A DNA stretch of 12,938 nt, from NCBI GenBank assembly GCA_003554345.1, contig PWGE01000248.1:1-12938 (forward strand). Reading direction: 5' to 3'. The notes under the pieces were generated by a model, which was given only the letters and a program-made list of their open reading frames with translations, was not told the origin of the DNA and did not search any database. The stretch comes from T1SED10-198M sp003554345 [NCBI: Candidatus Sumerlaeota bacterium]. Lineage in GTDB: Bacteria; Sumerlaeota; T1SED10-198M. This document shows, in pieces, positions 7,343 through 12,938 of the stretch (positions are counted from its first letter, which is position 1; each line of letters begins with the position of its first letter). The translations under genes and the position numbers were made by a program.

Positions 7343-7408
7343 GGTTCAGACCGGCTCGTTACGAGGGGATGTGAACATTTTCGGAACCTTTAAAAAGGAA
7401 GCCTTTTT
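7343..7408 (+). promoter_or_regulatory. Potentially structured leader of yggS with hairpin abutting the start codon
   Basis: GGTTCA (7343-7348) can pair either with TGAAC (7372-7376), enclosing a small CTCG-TTA-CGAG hairpin (7355-7365), or with GAACC (7384-7388). These pairings exclude each other. Next to the start codon, AAAAAGG (7392-7398) pairs with CCTTTTT (7402-7408) around a 3-base loop, so the likely Shine-Dalgarno AAGGAAG (7395-7401) is partly inside a stem touching the ATG at 7409. I do not recognise a known riboswitch or leader family. Regulation through this structure is inference. Confidence 0.4.
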
Positions 7409-8113
7409 ATGAATGATAAAAAAGAGTGCTTTAAGTGTAACCTTCGTACTATTCAAAATGATATTGAAAAATACAGTCCCTATCCTGAGAAGGTGCGGCT
7501 GGTGGCGGTAAGTAAAGAACAGACTCCCGGGGATGTCAGGGTAATGTATGAGCTCGGCATAAGAGACTTCGGAGAAAACCGTGTGCAGGGGCTTAAGCGA
7601 AAACAAAGGGCGCTGTCGGATGTAAAAGATATAAACTGGCATTTTATAGGGCATTTACAGACCAATAAAATCAAACACATCCTGGGCAGGGTGGTGTTAC
7701 TGCAGTCGGTTGATCGAATCATTCTGGCTGAAAAAATGCAGGAGCGAGCTGAGCGGGATGATTGTATATTGCCCTGCCTTATACAGTTGAATGTTGCTCG
7801 TGAAGAACAGAAGTTTGGGATATATCCGGAAGAAGTAGCTGGATTTTTGAGGGTTGTTACAAAATTTTCCCGTTTGAAATGGAGGGGAATAATGACCATG
7901 GCACCATATACTAATGATATGGGGTTTTGCTACGAGTTGTTTTGCCAGACAAAGTACCTGTTTGAACAGGTTAAAAAAGAACTATCCTCGGATTACTGCT
8001 TTAATATCCTTTCGATGGGCATGAGTAATGACTATATTCCTGCTTTACGGGCGGGGAGTACCATGCTTCGTATAGGTTCCCGGCTTTTCAAGGAAGATGT
8101 GTCGCATAATTAA
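7409..8113 (+). CDS. yggS: Pyridoxal phosphate homeostasis protein, YggS/PLPBP family
   Basis: This protein binds pyridoxal 5'-phosphate and keeps vitamin B6 and amino-acid metabolism in balance; it has no known catalytic activity. It has an alanine-racemase-like single-domain TIM barrel. The PLP lysine is K36 in LVAVSK. Other family hallmarks are DFGENRVQ, WHFIGHLQTNKIKHI, LIQLNVAREEQKFG, RGIMTMAP, and the phosphate-binding LSMGMSNDYIPALRAGSTMLRIGSRLF, of which SMGMSND and GSTMLRIGS are diagnostic. The length of 234 residues is normal. The ATG at 7409 has AAGGAAG at 7395-7401. It is the first gene of a two-gene unit with recX, overlapping by 17 bases. The pairing with recX has no known functional meaning. 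Confidence 0.96.
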   Translation: MNDKKECFKCNLRTIQNDIEKYSPYPEKVRLVAVSKEQTPGDVRVMYELGIRDFGENRVQGLKRKQRALSDVKDINWHFIGHLQTNKIKHILGRVVLLQSVDRIILAEKMQERAERDDCILPCLIQLNVAREEQKFGIYPEEVAGFLRVVTKFSRLKWRGIMTMAPYTNDMGFCYELFCQTKYLFEQVKKELSSDYCFNILSMGMSNDYIPALRAGSTMLRIGSRLFKEDVSHN

Positions 8114-8726
8114 TATACGTAAGCGGGGGAAAAACCGACAGGTTATTCTGGAAGATGGTCGTGTTTTTCTTTTGCCGCCGCTGGTGTGTGTGAAGTATAA
8201 TCTTTCTCCTCATAAACGGCTGTCACAGGAAATGCTCGATAAGATATGCCGTGAAGCAGATCGCGAAAAGGCTTTCCAGTATGCCTTCTTTCTTCTTTCC
8301 CGACGTGATTATTCTCAAAAAGCTATGGAACAAAAACTCCGGCGCCGGGTAAATAACAGTCAGATCATAGATGAGGTAATCTCATTCCTGCTTGAAAAGA
8401 ACTACCTGAATGATGAGCGATTGTTGCAGTCGCTTTTTGAGTACTATCTACAGGAAAGAAAAAGTGGCAGATTATATATAACTCTGAAGCTACGTGAAAA
8501 AGGTTTTTCTCAGGAAGATATAGAAAAGTGCTTTCACAGGTGGGATACCGAGTATCCCCGCTGGGAAGAGGAAAACTGCCGGTACTGGGGTGCAAAGTGG
8601 CTTGGTAAAAAAGGTTGTCATTCTGTTGAAGAGCTGGATATGCGGAAACGGCATGGTCTGTATGGGTATCTTATGAATAAAGGTTTTTCTTCTCCGGTGG
8701 TGGCTGAGTATTTGCAGGAAAAATAA
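8097..8726 (+). CDS. recX: Regulatory protein RecX
   Basis: RecX binds RecA filaments and modulates recombinase activity. The protein has the three tandem helical repeats of the family. AFQYAFFLLSRRDYSQKAME marks the first repeat (the usual A-x-x-LLxxRxxSxxEL). Next come VISFLLEKNYLNDERLLQSL and RKSGRLYITLKLREKGFSQE, where the family shows YLDDxxFA and GxxRIxxELxxKG. The N-terminal 50 residues form the small beta module (RQVILEDGRVFLLPPLV) also seen in longer RecX proteins. At 209 residues it is at the long end. ATG 8097 lies inside yggS with AAGGAAG directly in front (8090-8096), tighter than ideal, so coupling to yggS translation is likely. No recA is visible here. The 63 bases after it, before the convergent gene, show only weak AT-only pairing and no convincing terminator. 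Confidence 0.9.
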   Translation: MCRIINIRKRGKNRQVILEDGRVFLLPPLVCVKYNLSPHKRLSQEMLDKICREADREKAFQYAFFLLSRRDYSQKAMEQKLRRRVNNSQIIDEVISFLLEKNYLNDERLLQSLFEYYLQERKSGRLYITLKLREKGFSQEDIEKCFHRWDTEYPRWEEENCRYWGAKWLGKKGCHSVEELDMRKRHGLYGYLMNKGFSSPVVAEYLQEK

Positions 8727-8789
8727 AGATATATACCTTACAATATTTTTTTGTGATGAAATGCTAAGAAAAGATGTGGTGAGAAATAA

Positions 8790-10076
8790 TTATTGAACCT
8801 GGATACGGTGGGTTTTGTATTTCAGTTCGTATGGTTTTTGATTTAATGAAATAGAGGTGTCTTTTTCAAATTGAAAAATCAGTTCACCACGTTCTCTGGG
8901 GGTAAACTGAAAACTAAACAGTGTGCCCTCTTCCTGGAGCCCCCGGGAAGTACCCTTCCTGTAATGAAGTCTCTGTCGACGGGTATCAATTTGATTGCGG
9001 TAATGTTCAGTAAAGGGAAAGCTCTCTCTATAAGGGCCATCCCATACATTTAACCCTGTGGAGATGTGGTTCCCTTTATCCAGATCCCTGAACTGTACGG
9101 GACCCCCTTCATAAGAAATAACAATATCTACATAGTTGAAAGATACATTATCAGGGTTAAGAATTTTCATATGGGCCATAATCTCCTCGTTACGGGAAGC
9201 TGTTTCAGGAAGTTGGAGGGAAAGCTGGAGAATATCTTGTTTCCCTTCTTCTTTTCTGTATCCATGGGTTGAAGCTCGCAAGTGAAGAACACCGTCAGTG
9301 GGACGTATGCTGCGGCCAAGAATATTTGCTCCCCCTATTCCCTTTAAAGAAGTAAAAGAATCGTTTTCAAAAAGAAATCGGGCGATAATGGTGGGGGGTA
9401 AGGAAGGAGTGGTAAAGCGCATTAATGCCAGTTGTTCCTGGGGACCGAATGGTGGTAGAGGAGCAGAAGATGAGATATGAACAGTGTTATCTGTTTGAGT
9501 GGCACTTAGTGATTCATAGGAAGAAGAAAACTCTTCCAGAATAAATCCTTTAGGAATCTGGAGGAAGGTGTTTTTCTCCTGGATGCGAAAATAACGGGGA
9601 TTATATCCTTTCAACGAAATCACCACTTCATAAGAGGTCTCCCTGGCGGAAATATCTTCCAGGTTCAGGGAGAGAATAATACCTTCCCTGGTTGGAAGAG
9701 AGGGAGAACGAGCTTCTTCCTCTGGTATACGAGTGCGCATCCGACGGGGTGGGTCTACTCTTCCTCTTTCCAGAGAAACCTCTTTTTTGTCTGCCAGCTG
9801 AACATGTACCCTGGTACCGGCACTTCCCTGGAGTTTGTTTACGCTTTCTTCTAACGACAGGTTTTCTGCAGGAGTGCCTTCTATACTGATTATTCTATCT
9901 CCTTCTTCAAGACCCTGTCTTTGTGCAGGGCTCCCTTCAAATATCTCAAGGATAACAATAGAACCATCCTCGCCTTTAGTGACGCGGGCTCCGATTCCTT
10001 GATAAGATTGAGCAATGGTATATAATGAGGAAACAGTCCACAGGAAGATACATATATAAAAGGTTATTTTTCTCAT
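8790..10076 (-). CDS. Secreted PDZ-domain protein with tandem cohesin-like beta domains
   Basis: This 428-residue protein begins with a short basic and hydrophobic signal peptide (1 to about 22, with IAQ-S as a possible cleavage site), so it is exported and probably periplasmic or envelope-associated. Residues about 25-105 form a PDZ domain of the HtrA/Ctp type: YQGIGARV, the LEIFEGSPAQRQGLEEGDRI core (43-62) and SIEGTPAENLSLEESVNKLQG. No protease domain follows. After a basic, proline-rich linker (106-128) come two beta-rich regions (about 132-270 and 280-428). Both show LMRFTTPSLPPTIIARF or LFSFQFTPRERGELIFQF-type ends, like cohesin-fold modules. The role is unknown; it could hold together envelope or secretion complexes. 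ATG 10076 gives a good signal peptide but has no clear Shine-Dalgarno in front. The 28-base gap to the divergent glycosyltransferase gene is very small. The PDZ call is firm; the cohesin-like call is weak. Confidence 0.82.
   Translation of the reverse strand: MRKITFYICIFLWTVSSLYTIAQSYQGIGARVTKGEDGSIVILEIFEGSPAQRQGLEEGDRIISIEGTPAENLSLEESVNKLQGSAGTRVHVQLADKKEVSLERGRVDPPRRMRTRIPEEEARSPSLPTREGIILSLNLEDISARETSYEVVISLKGYNPRYFRIQEKNTFLQIPKGFILEEFSSSYESLSATQTDNTVHISSSAPLPPFGPQEQLALMRFTTPSLPPTIIARFLFENDSFTSLKGIGGANILGRSIRPTDGVLHLRASTHGYRKEEGKQDILQLSLQLPETASRNEEIMAHMKILNPDNVSFNYVDIVISYEGGPVQFRDLDKGNHISTGLNVWDGPYRESFPFTEHYRNQIDTRRQRLHYRKGTSRGLQEEGTLFSFQFTPRERGELIFQFEKDTSISLNQKPYELKYKTHRIQVQ
9999..10026 (+). 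promoter_or_regulatory. Predicted promoter for glycosyltransferase-lpxK, inside the PDZ gene
   Basis: TTGATA (9999-10004) and TATAAT (10021-10026) lie 16 bases apart on the plus strand, within the codons for the signal peptide and PDZ start of the opposing gene. Transcription would begin near 10033, giving a leader of about 70 bases. The gap between the two divergent genes is too short to hold this promoter. Confidence 0.5.
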
Positions 10077-10104
10077 ATAAAAATTTTAAGGCTAAAAAGT
10101 TGAA

Positions 10105-10848
10105 ATGCAAGACCCATATGAAGGGGTGGTTGTTACCCTGCCCACTTATAATGAAGCGGAGAATATTGAAAAAATATGCAGGGAGCTTTTTGACAGATAC
10201 TCAGGGGTACGGATAGTGGTTATAGATGATGACTCTCCTGATGGTACTTGGAAAATAGTGAAAGATCTTCAGGAGACCTGTAAAGGTTTATACGTGATAC
10301 GGCGCCGCGAAAAGGGAAGGGGAACGGCAGGAAGGGATGGTTTTCTTAAAGCTCTTCAGCTGCATGCTTCTTACGTGGTAGAAATGGATGCCGATTTTTC
10401 TCATCACCCTCGCTATCTGGGTTGTCTCCTTCAAAAAGCCGATGAAAATACAGTGGTTATTGGTTCCCGGTTGGTAAAAGGGGGGGGAGAAACGGGTCGA
10501 AACTTTTTCCGAAAGTACATTACTCTTGCTGCTAACTGGTATATCCGCCTTTTGCTTGGTATAAGTGTGCGGGATTGTACCAGTGGCTACAGGGTCTTTC
10601 CCCGTCGTATACTTGAAAAAATACACCTTTCTTCTTTACAGGCGATAGGGCCTGAAATCGTTCAGGAAATGTTGTATCGCTGTCGTAAAGCCAACGCCTG
10701 TTTTGAAGAAGTGCCCATCCTCTTCGAAGAACGAGCAGCAGGATCTTCAACTTTTAACATTAAAATCCTCTTGCGGAGCCTTCTCTTTGTATTTTACCTG
10801 CGTTTTTTTTATAGATTTTCAGTGAATAAAAAAAAGTATCATGTTTGA
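10105..10848 (+). CDS. Polyprenol-phosphate mannose synthase-like glycosyltransferase (GT2)
   Basis: This is a GT-A-fold, family-2 glycosyltransferase of the dolichol/polyprenol monophosphomannose synthase type, which moves a sugar from a nucleotide sugar to a membrane polyprenyl phosphate. Motifs are VVVTLPTYNEAENI (8-21), VVIDDDSPDGT (38-48), EMDADFSHHP (93-102) with the DAD metal site, the IGSRLVKGGG segment and RDCTSGYR, and a C-terminal FEERAAGSSTFN. No C-terminal membrane helices of the multi-domain type are present; at 247 residues it is the short, soluble or peripheral form. The ATG at 10105 has only a weak, distant AAGG (10088-10091). It overlaps lpxK by 8 bases, which suggests work in envelope glycolipid assembly. 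The sugar donor (mannose or glucose) cannot be told from sequence. Confidence 0.92.
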   Translation: MQDPYEGVVVTLPTYNEAENIEKICRELFDRYSGVRIVVIDDDSPDGTWKIVKDLQETCKGLYVIRRREKGRGTAGRDGFLKALQLHASYVVEMDADFSHHPRYLGCLLQKADENTVVIGSRLVKGGGETGRNFFRKYITLAANWYIRLLLGISVRDCTSGYRVFPRRILEKIHLSSLQAIGPEIVQEMLYRCRKANACFEEVPILFEERAAGSSTFNIKILLRSLLFVFYLRFFYRFSVNKKKYHV

Positions 10849-11950
10849 TAATATACTAATGGGAAAAGCTTCGCCTTTTCTCATTTTATTGTGGAAGATT
10901 CTTTTTTATGTGCCCTCCCGGGTATACAGGTTCTTTTTTTTTCTTGATCAGAAGAGAAGAAAAAGATTGAGAAAGAAGCTGTTACCTTTTGAAAATAAGC
11001 CAACCATAAGCATTGGAAATATCACGCTGGGCGGGTCGGGAAAAACTATGGTCGGCCTTTCTCTGGTAAAGTATCTGGTAAGAGAAGGTATGGTTGTTGC
11101 TGTGGTGCTCAGGGGATATAAGGGAAGTTTGGAACGGGAAGAATCGGCAGTGCTTAACGAAAAGAATTATTTGCTGGCAGGGGATGAGGCACAATTGTAT
11201 TATAATATAGTGAGAAAAAATAAAGGAATGGTGCTTGTGGGTTATAAGAAGGATATTTCCTGGCTAAAAGCACAGCAAGAGAGTGATGTTGTCCTGTTAG
11301 ATGATGGGTTCCAACGTTCTGAGATTCCCCGCTCTCTTGATATTCTCTGTTTTGATGCCGGAGTGGGAACGGGAAACGGTTCCCTTTTTCCTGCGGGCTA
11401 CCTCCGCCAGCCCTTGCAGGATGCTTCGAAGGCAGACTGCTGGTTTATTAAAAACACTTCTTCTGACGAATTCTGTTCGAAGATACTTCTGAATTCTTTC
11501 CGGGCCGGACACTATTTTTTTCGACCGGTTGTGCAGTATTTGGAAAATCTGGAAGGGGAAAGAGAATCCTTTGAGAGTCTGTCCGGTGAAACCATTCTCT
11601 GTTTTTGTGCCATTGGTAATCCGGATTCATTTTTTTCACTGGTGCATGAAAAAATAAAGCCGCAGCAGATGTATTGTGAGTTTTTTCCCGATCATTATGA
11701 TTATACTCCTCACTCTTTAAGATCCCTGGAAGAAAAGTATTCACATTGTGATAAAATGCTATGTACTTCCAAGGATTTTGCAAAAATTTACCCTTTAAGG
11801 AAGCAAATATCGGGAAAACTGCAAAAAAAATTGTATTTTTTAGGGATAGATATTAAAATATACGCATCAGATTCCCGAGGAGTAGAATGGGGGCAAATAA
11901 TTGGCCCCGGAATAAAAAATCTTGACAATATAAATAAGAATGCCATATAA
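10841..11950 (+). CDS. lpxK: Tetraacyldisaccharide 4'-kinase (lipid A biosynthesis)
   Basis: LpxK adds the 4'-phosphate to the lipid A disaccharide precursor at the inner face of the cytoplasmic membrane, a late step of the Raetz pathway. The N-terminal hydrophobic helix (about 10-36) followed by a basic patch is the expected membrane anchor. The P-loop is GNITLGGSGKT (59-69). LRGYKG (90-95), AGDEAQLYY (113-121), the LLDDGFQ motif (152-158) and the SLFPAGYLRQPL segment are all conserved family features. The length of 369 residues is normal. ATG 10841 lies within the glycosyltransferase gene. The presence of lpxK is the best evidence in the window for an LPS-bearing outer membrane. The last codons overlap the perfect-consensus promoter for pilM. 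A GGGGC/GCCCC inverted repeat (11890-11908) near the end has no U-tract and is probably not a terminator. Confidence 0.95.
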   Translation: MFDNILMGKASPFLILLWKILFYVPSRVYRFFFFLDQKRRKRLRKKLLPFENKPTISIGNITLGGSGKTMVGLSLVKYLVREGMVVAVVLRGYKGSLEREESAVLNEKNYLLAGDEAQLYYNIVRKNKGMVLVGYKKDISWLKAQQESDVVLLDDGFQRSEIPRSLDILCFDAGVGTGNGSLFPAGYLRQPLQDASKADCWFIKNTSSDEFCSKILLNSFRAGHYFFRPVVQYLENLEGERESFESLSGETILCFCAIGNPDSFFSLVHEKIKPQQMYCEFFPDHYDYTPHSLRSLEEKYSHCDKMLCTSKDFAKIYPLRKQISGKLQKKLYFLGIDIKIYASDSRGVEWGQIIGPGIKNLDNINKNAI

Positions 11951-11951
11951 T
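11922..11951 (+). promoter_or_regulatory. Perfect-consensus sigma70-type promoter for pilM
   Basis: TTGACA (11922-11927) and TATAAT (11946-11951) match both consensus hexamers exactly, with an 18-base spacer. The promoter lies over the end of lpxK, whose stop codon (11948-11950) is inside the -10 box. Transcription would start near 11958, about 32 bases before the pilM start. Confidence 0.85.
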
Positions 11952-11966
11952 GTGTTTATAAAAGAA

Positions 11967-11991
11967 AAAACTTTCATAAGGAGAAAGTTTT
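11967..11991 (+). promoter_or_regulatory. Hairpin presenting the pilM Shine-Dalgarno in its loop
   Basis: AAAACTTTC (11967-11975) and GAAAGTTTT (11983-11991) are perfect 9-bp arms around the loop ATAAGGA (11976-11982). The Shine-Dalgarno AAGGAG (11978-11983) sits in the loop, and the TTG start (11990-11992) is partly inside the stem. The structure could tune translation of pilM; its stability and effect are inference. Confidence 0.55.
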
Positions 11992-12938
11992 GAAAGTAAA
12001 TAAGTGCCTGGGTATTTACCTCAGCGACCGTGCTTTTTCTATCAGTCACCTGATAACAAAGGGCAGCAAGTATGAAGTTGACCTTGTACACTGGGAAAAA
12101 GTGGACCTGAACCCCAAAGAGCCCGAAGATGTTAAATTTGCCTATTTTGCCAAAAGAATAAAAGAAGTCCTCAAGCAGAATAAAATCAGGACGAAAAATG
12201 CTGTTTTTTCTATTTCCGGCATGAGTGTCTTTAACCGAAAAAGGAAACTTCCTAATGTTCCCTCACGCAAGCTGAAGGGGATAGTACGATACGAAGCTTC
12301 CCAGGTTATTCCCTTCCCTTATGATCAAATTTATCTGCAATATTGTCCTTATCGTAATCCTGAGGAAAGCAATATAGATGTCTGGATAATGGCCGCAAAG
12401 AGGGACCTTGTTGATAACTTTTTGCGAAAAATCAAAAAAACAGGGCTCCGTATAAACAAACTTGAAGTAACGTCGGTGAGTTTATTTAACCTTGCTCAGA
12501 TGGATAACCTGGAAAGTCTTGATGAAGAAGAGACGTTTGGCGTGGCTTATTTTGGTCATTCTTCAGTAGATATCAGCGTGGGAGATAAAAATCAGCTTGG
12601 TTTTACCAGGTCTTCCCCTTTTGCAGGCAATGAGATAGCTAAATCACTTTCTAAAAAGCAAGAGGTCAATTACCTGGAAGCTGAGAATATTCGGGATTCT
12701 AAAATTGTGGCTTTACTTGAAGATGTTCAGGAAGAGGATATGCCGGAAGGATATGATTATAAGGCTTCTCAGGATGCCCGGCCTATTATGGAGAGAATGG
12801 TGGCAGATGTGCGCCGTTCTATTGATTTTTATATTTCTCAACCCGATGGGGTTGCTGTAGAAAGACTTTTTATCTGTGGGCCTTTATGCCAGATTCCTTT
12901 TTTCCGTGAATTTGTAGAAGAGAATCTGGGTCTTCCCG
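11990..12938 (+). CDS. pilM: PilM-like type IV pilus assembly protein (partial at right edge), divergent
   Basis: PilM is a cytoplasmic actin-like protein that docks on PilN at the inner membrane and supports the type IV pilus alignment complex. The frame begins at TTG 11990, 6 bases after AAGGAG (11978-11983), and is open to the right edge (316 codons; family members have about 350, so little is missing). Family features are the N-terminal actin-like strand (LGIYLSDRAFSI, 7-18), IVRYEASQVIPFPYDQ (98-113, typical PilM), IDVWIMAAKRDLVDNFL (129-145), a Gly in SPFAGNEIAKSL (209-220), the VRRSIDFYISQ helix (274-284) and the ERLFICGPLCQIP segment (291-303). The phosphate loops are unusual: the normal GIDIGS-type motif is GIYLSD (8-13), and the second, normally VDIG, is AYFGHSS (186-192), so the key aspartates are replaced by Tyr. 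It has its own strong promoter. pilN, pilO and others would be expected to the right. Confidence 0.87.
   Translation, partial: MKVNKCLGIYLSDRAFSISHLITKGSKYEVDLVHWEKVDLNPKEPEDVKFAYFAKRIKEVLKQNKIRTKNAVFSISGMSVFNRKRKLPNVPSRKLKGIVRYEASQVIPFPYDQIYLQYCPYRNPEESNIDVWIMAAKRDLVDNFLRKIKKTGLRINKLEVTSVSLFNLAQMDNLESLDEEETFGVAYFGHSSVDISVGDKNQLGFTRSSPFAGNEIAKSLSKKQEVNYLEAENIRDSKIVALLEDVQEEDMPEGYDYKASQDARPIMERMVADVRRSIDFYISQPDGVAVERLFICGPLCQIPFFREFVEENLGLP

Larger units (their letters stand above)
7092..7408. other. Divergent intergenic control region (glnN / yggS), no gene
   Basis: This 317-base AT-rich stretch between divergent starts encodes no credible protein or known RNA. It contains the glnN ribosome-binding site and promoter at its left end, palindromic and inverted-repeat elements in the middle (7166-7250), a rightward promoter (7274-7303), and a roughly 100-base leader with hairpin potential before yggS. 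The separate entries give details. Confidence 0.75.

Noticed and set aside
7310-7408. yggS leader as a small SRP RNA, 6S RNA or tRNA
   Set aside because: Short GC-rich pieces are suggestive, but none of the conserved SRP tetraloop, tRNA arms or 6S bubble could be identified.
7346-7899. Minus-strand frames over the yggS leader and start (7346-7654 and 7480-7899)
   Set aside because: They run antisense to the conserved YggS protein and show no family resemblance.
8727-8789. Possible terminator between recX and the convergent PDZ gene
   Set aside because: Only an AAAAATA/TATTTTT pairing with an 18-base loop is available, with no GC in the stem; too weak to call.
11890-11908. GGGGC/GCCCC inverted repeat near the end of lpxK as a terminator
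   Set aside because: The stem is only 5 bp, lies inside coding sequence and is not followed by a T-run.
1-12938. CRISPR array, rRNA or tRNA genes, insertion sequences
   Set aside because: No regularly spaced direct repeats, rRNA signatures, tRNA cloverleafs or DDE transposase genes with terminal repeats were seen.

Overview
The window looks like chromosome of a diderm, LPS-making bacterium with a type IV pilus system. The evidence is an lpxK gene, a pilM-like gene and a type III glutamine synthetase. A Hanks-type kinase next to a zinc-ribbon/Yip1-like membrane protein, and a secreted PDZ protein with cohesin-like domains, fit an environmental lineage of the Planctomycetota or candidate-phylum kind. 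No gene here fixes the phylum and I cannot name one with confidence. No rRNA, tRNA, CRISPR array or insertion sequence was seen.

Left edge (1 to about 940): the end of an integrated mobile element. The C-terminal part of a large serine recombinase, AT-richer than what follows, stops at 895. The next bases run straight into a comM (YifB-type) gene that has lost its N-terminal domain and begins just before its Walker A loop. This is the layout expected at a recombined attachment site inside comM; the rest of the element lies upstream.

896-4854: a tightly overlapping rightward gene string: truncated comM, a divergent DNA polymerase III delta subunit (holA), a soluble Ser/Thr kinase, and a membrane protein with a degenerate kinase-like N-terminus, an eight-ligand zinc module and a Yip1-like C-terminus. 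Neighbours overlap by 4, 4 and 14 bases, so translation is probably coupled. The string ends at a strong bidirectional terminator (4858-4893) shared with the convergent glnN gene.

4914-8726: glnN (leftward) and yggS-recX (rightward) diverge from a 317-base AT-rich control region. It holds a recognisable promoter for each direction, palindromic and inverted-repeat elements, and a potentially structured leader in front of yggS.

8790-12938: a leftward gene for a secreted PDZ plus cohesin-like protein; then a rightward pair, a dolichol-phosphate-mannose-synthase-like glycosyltransferase overlapping lpxK (envelope glycolipid synthesis); then a perfect-consensus sigma70-type promoter inside the end of lpxK driving pilM. 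This pilM starts with TTG, has its Shine-Dalgarno in the loop of a 9-bp hairpin, and encodes a protein whose nucleotide-binding motifs look degenerate. It runs off the right edge.

The most interesting items are the recombinase/comM junction, the kinase plus pseudokinase-like/zinc/Yip1 pair, and the odd pilM and its leader.
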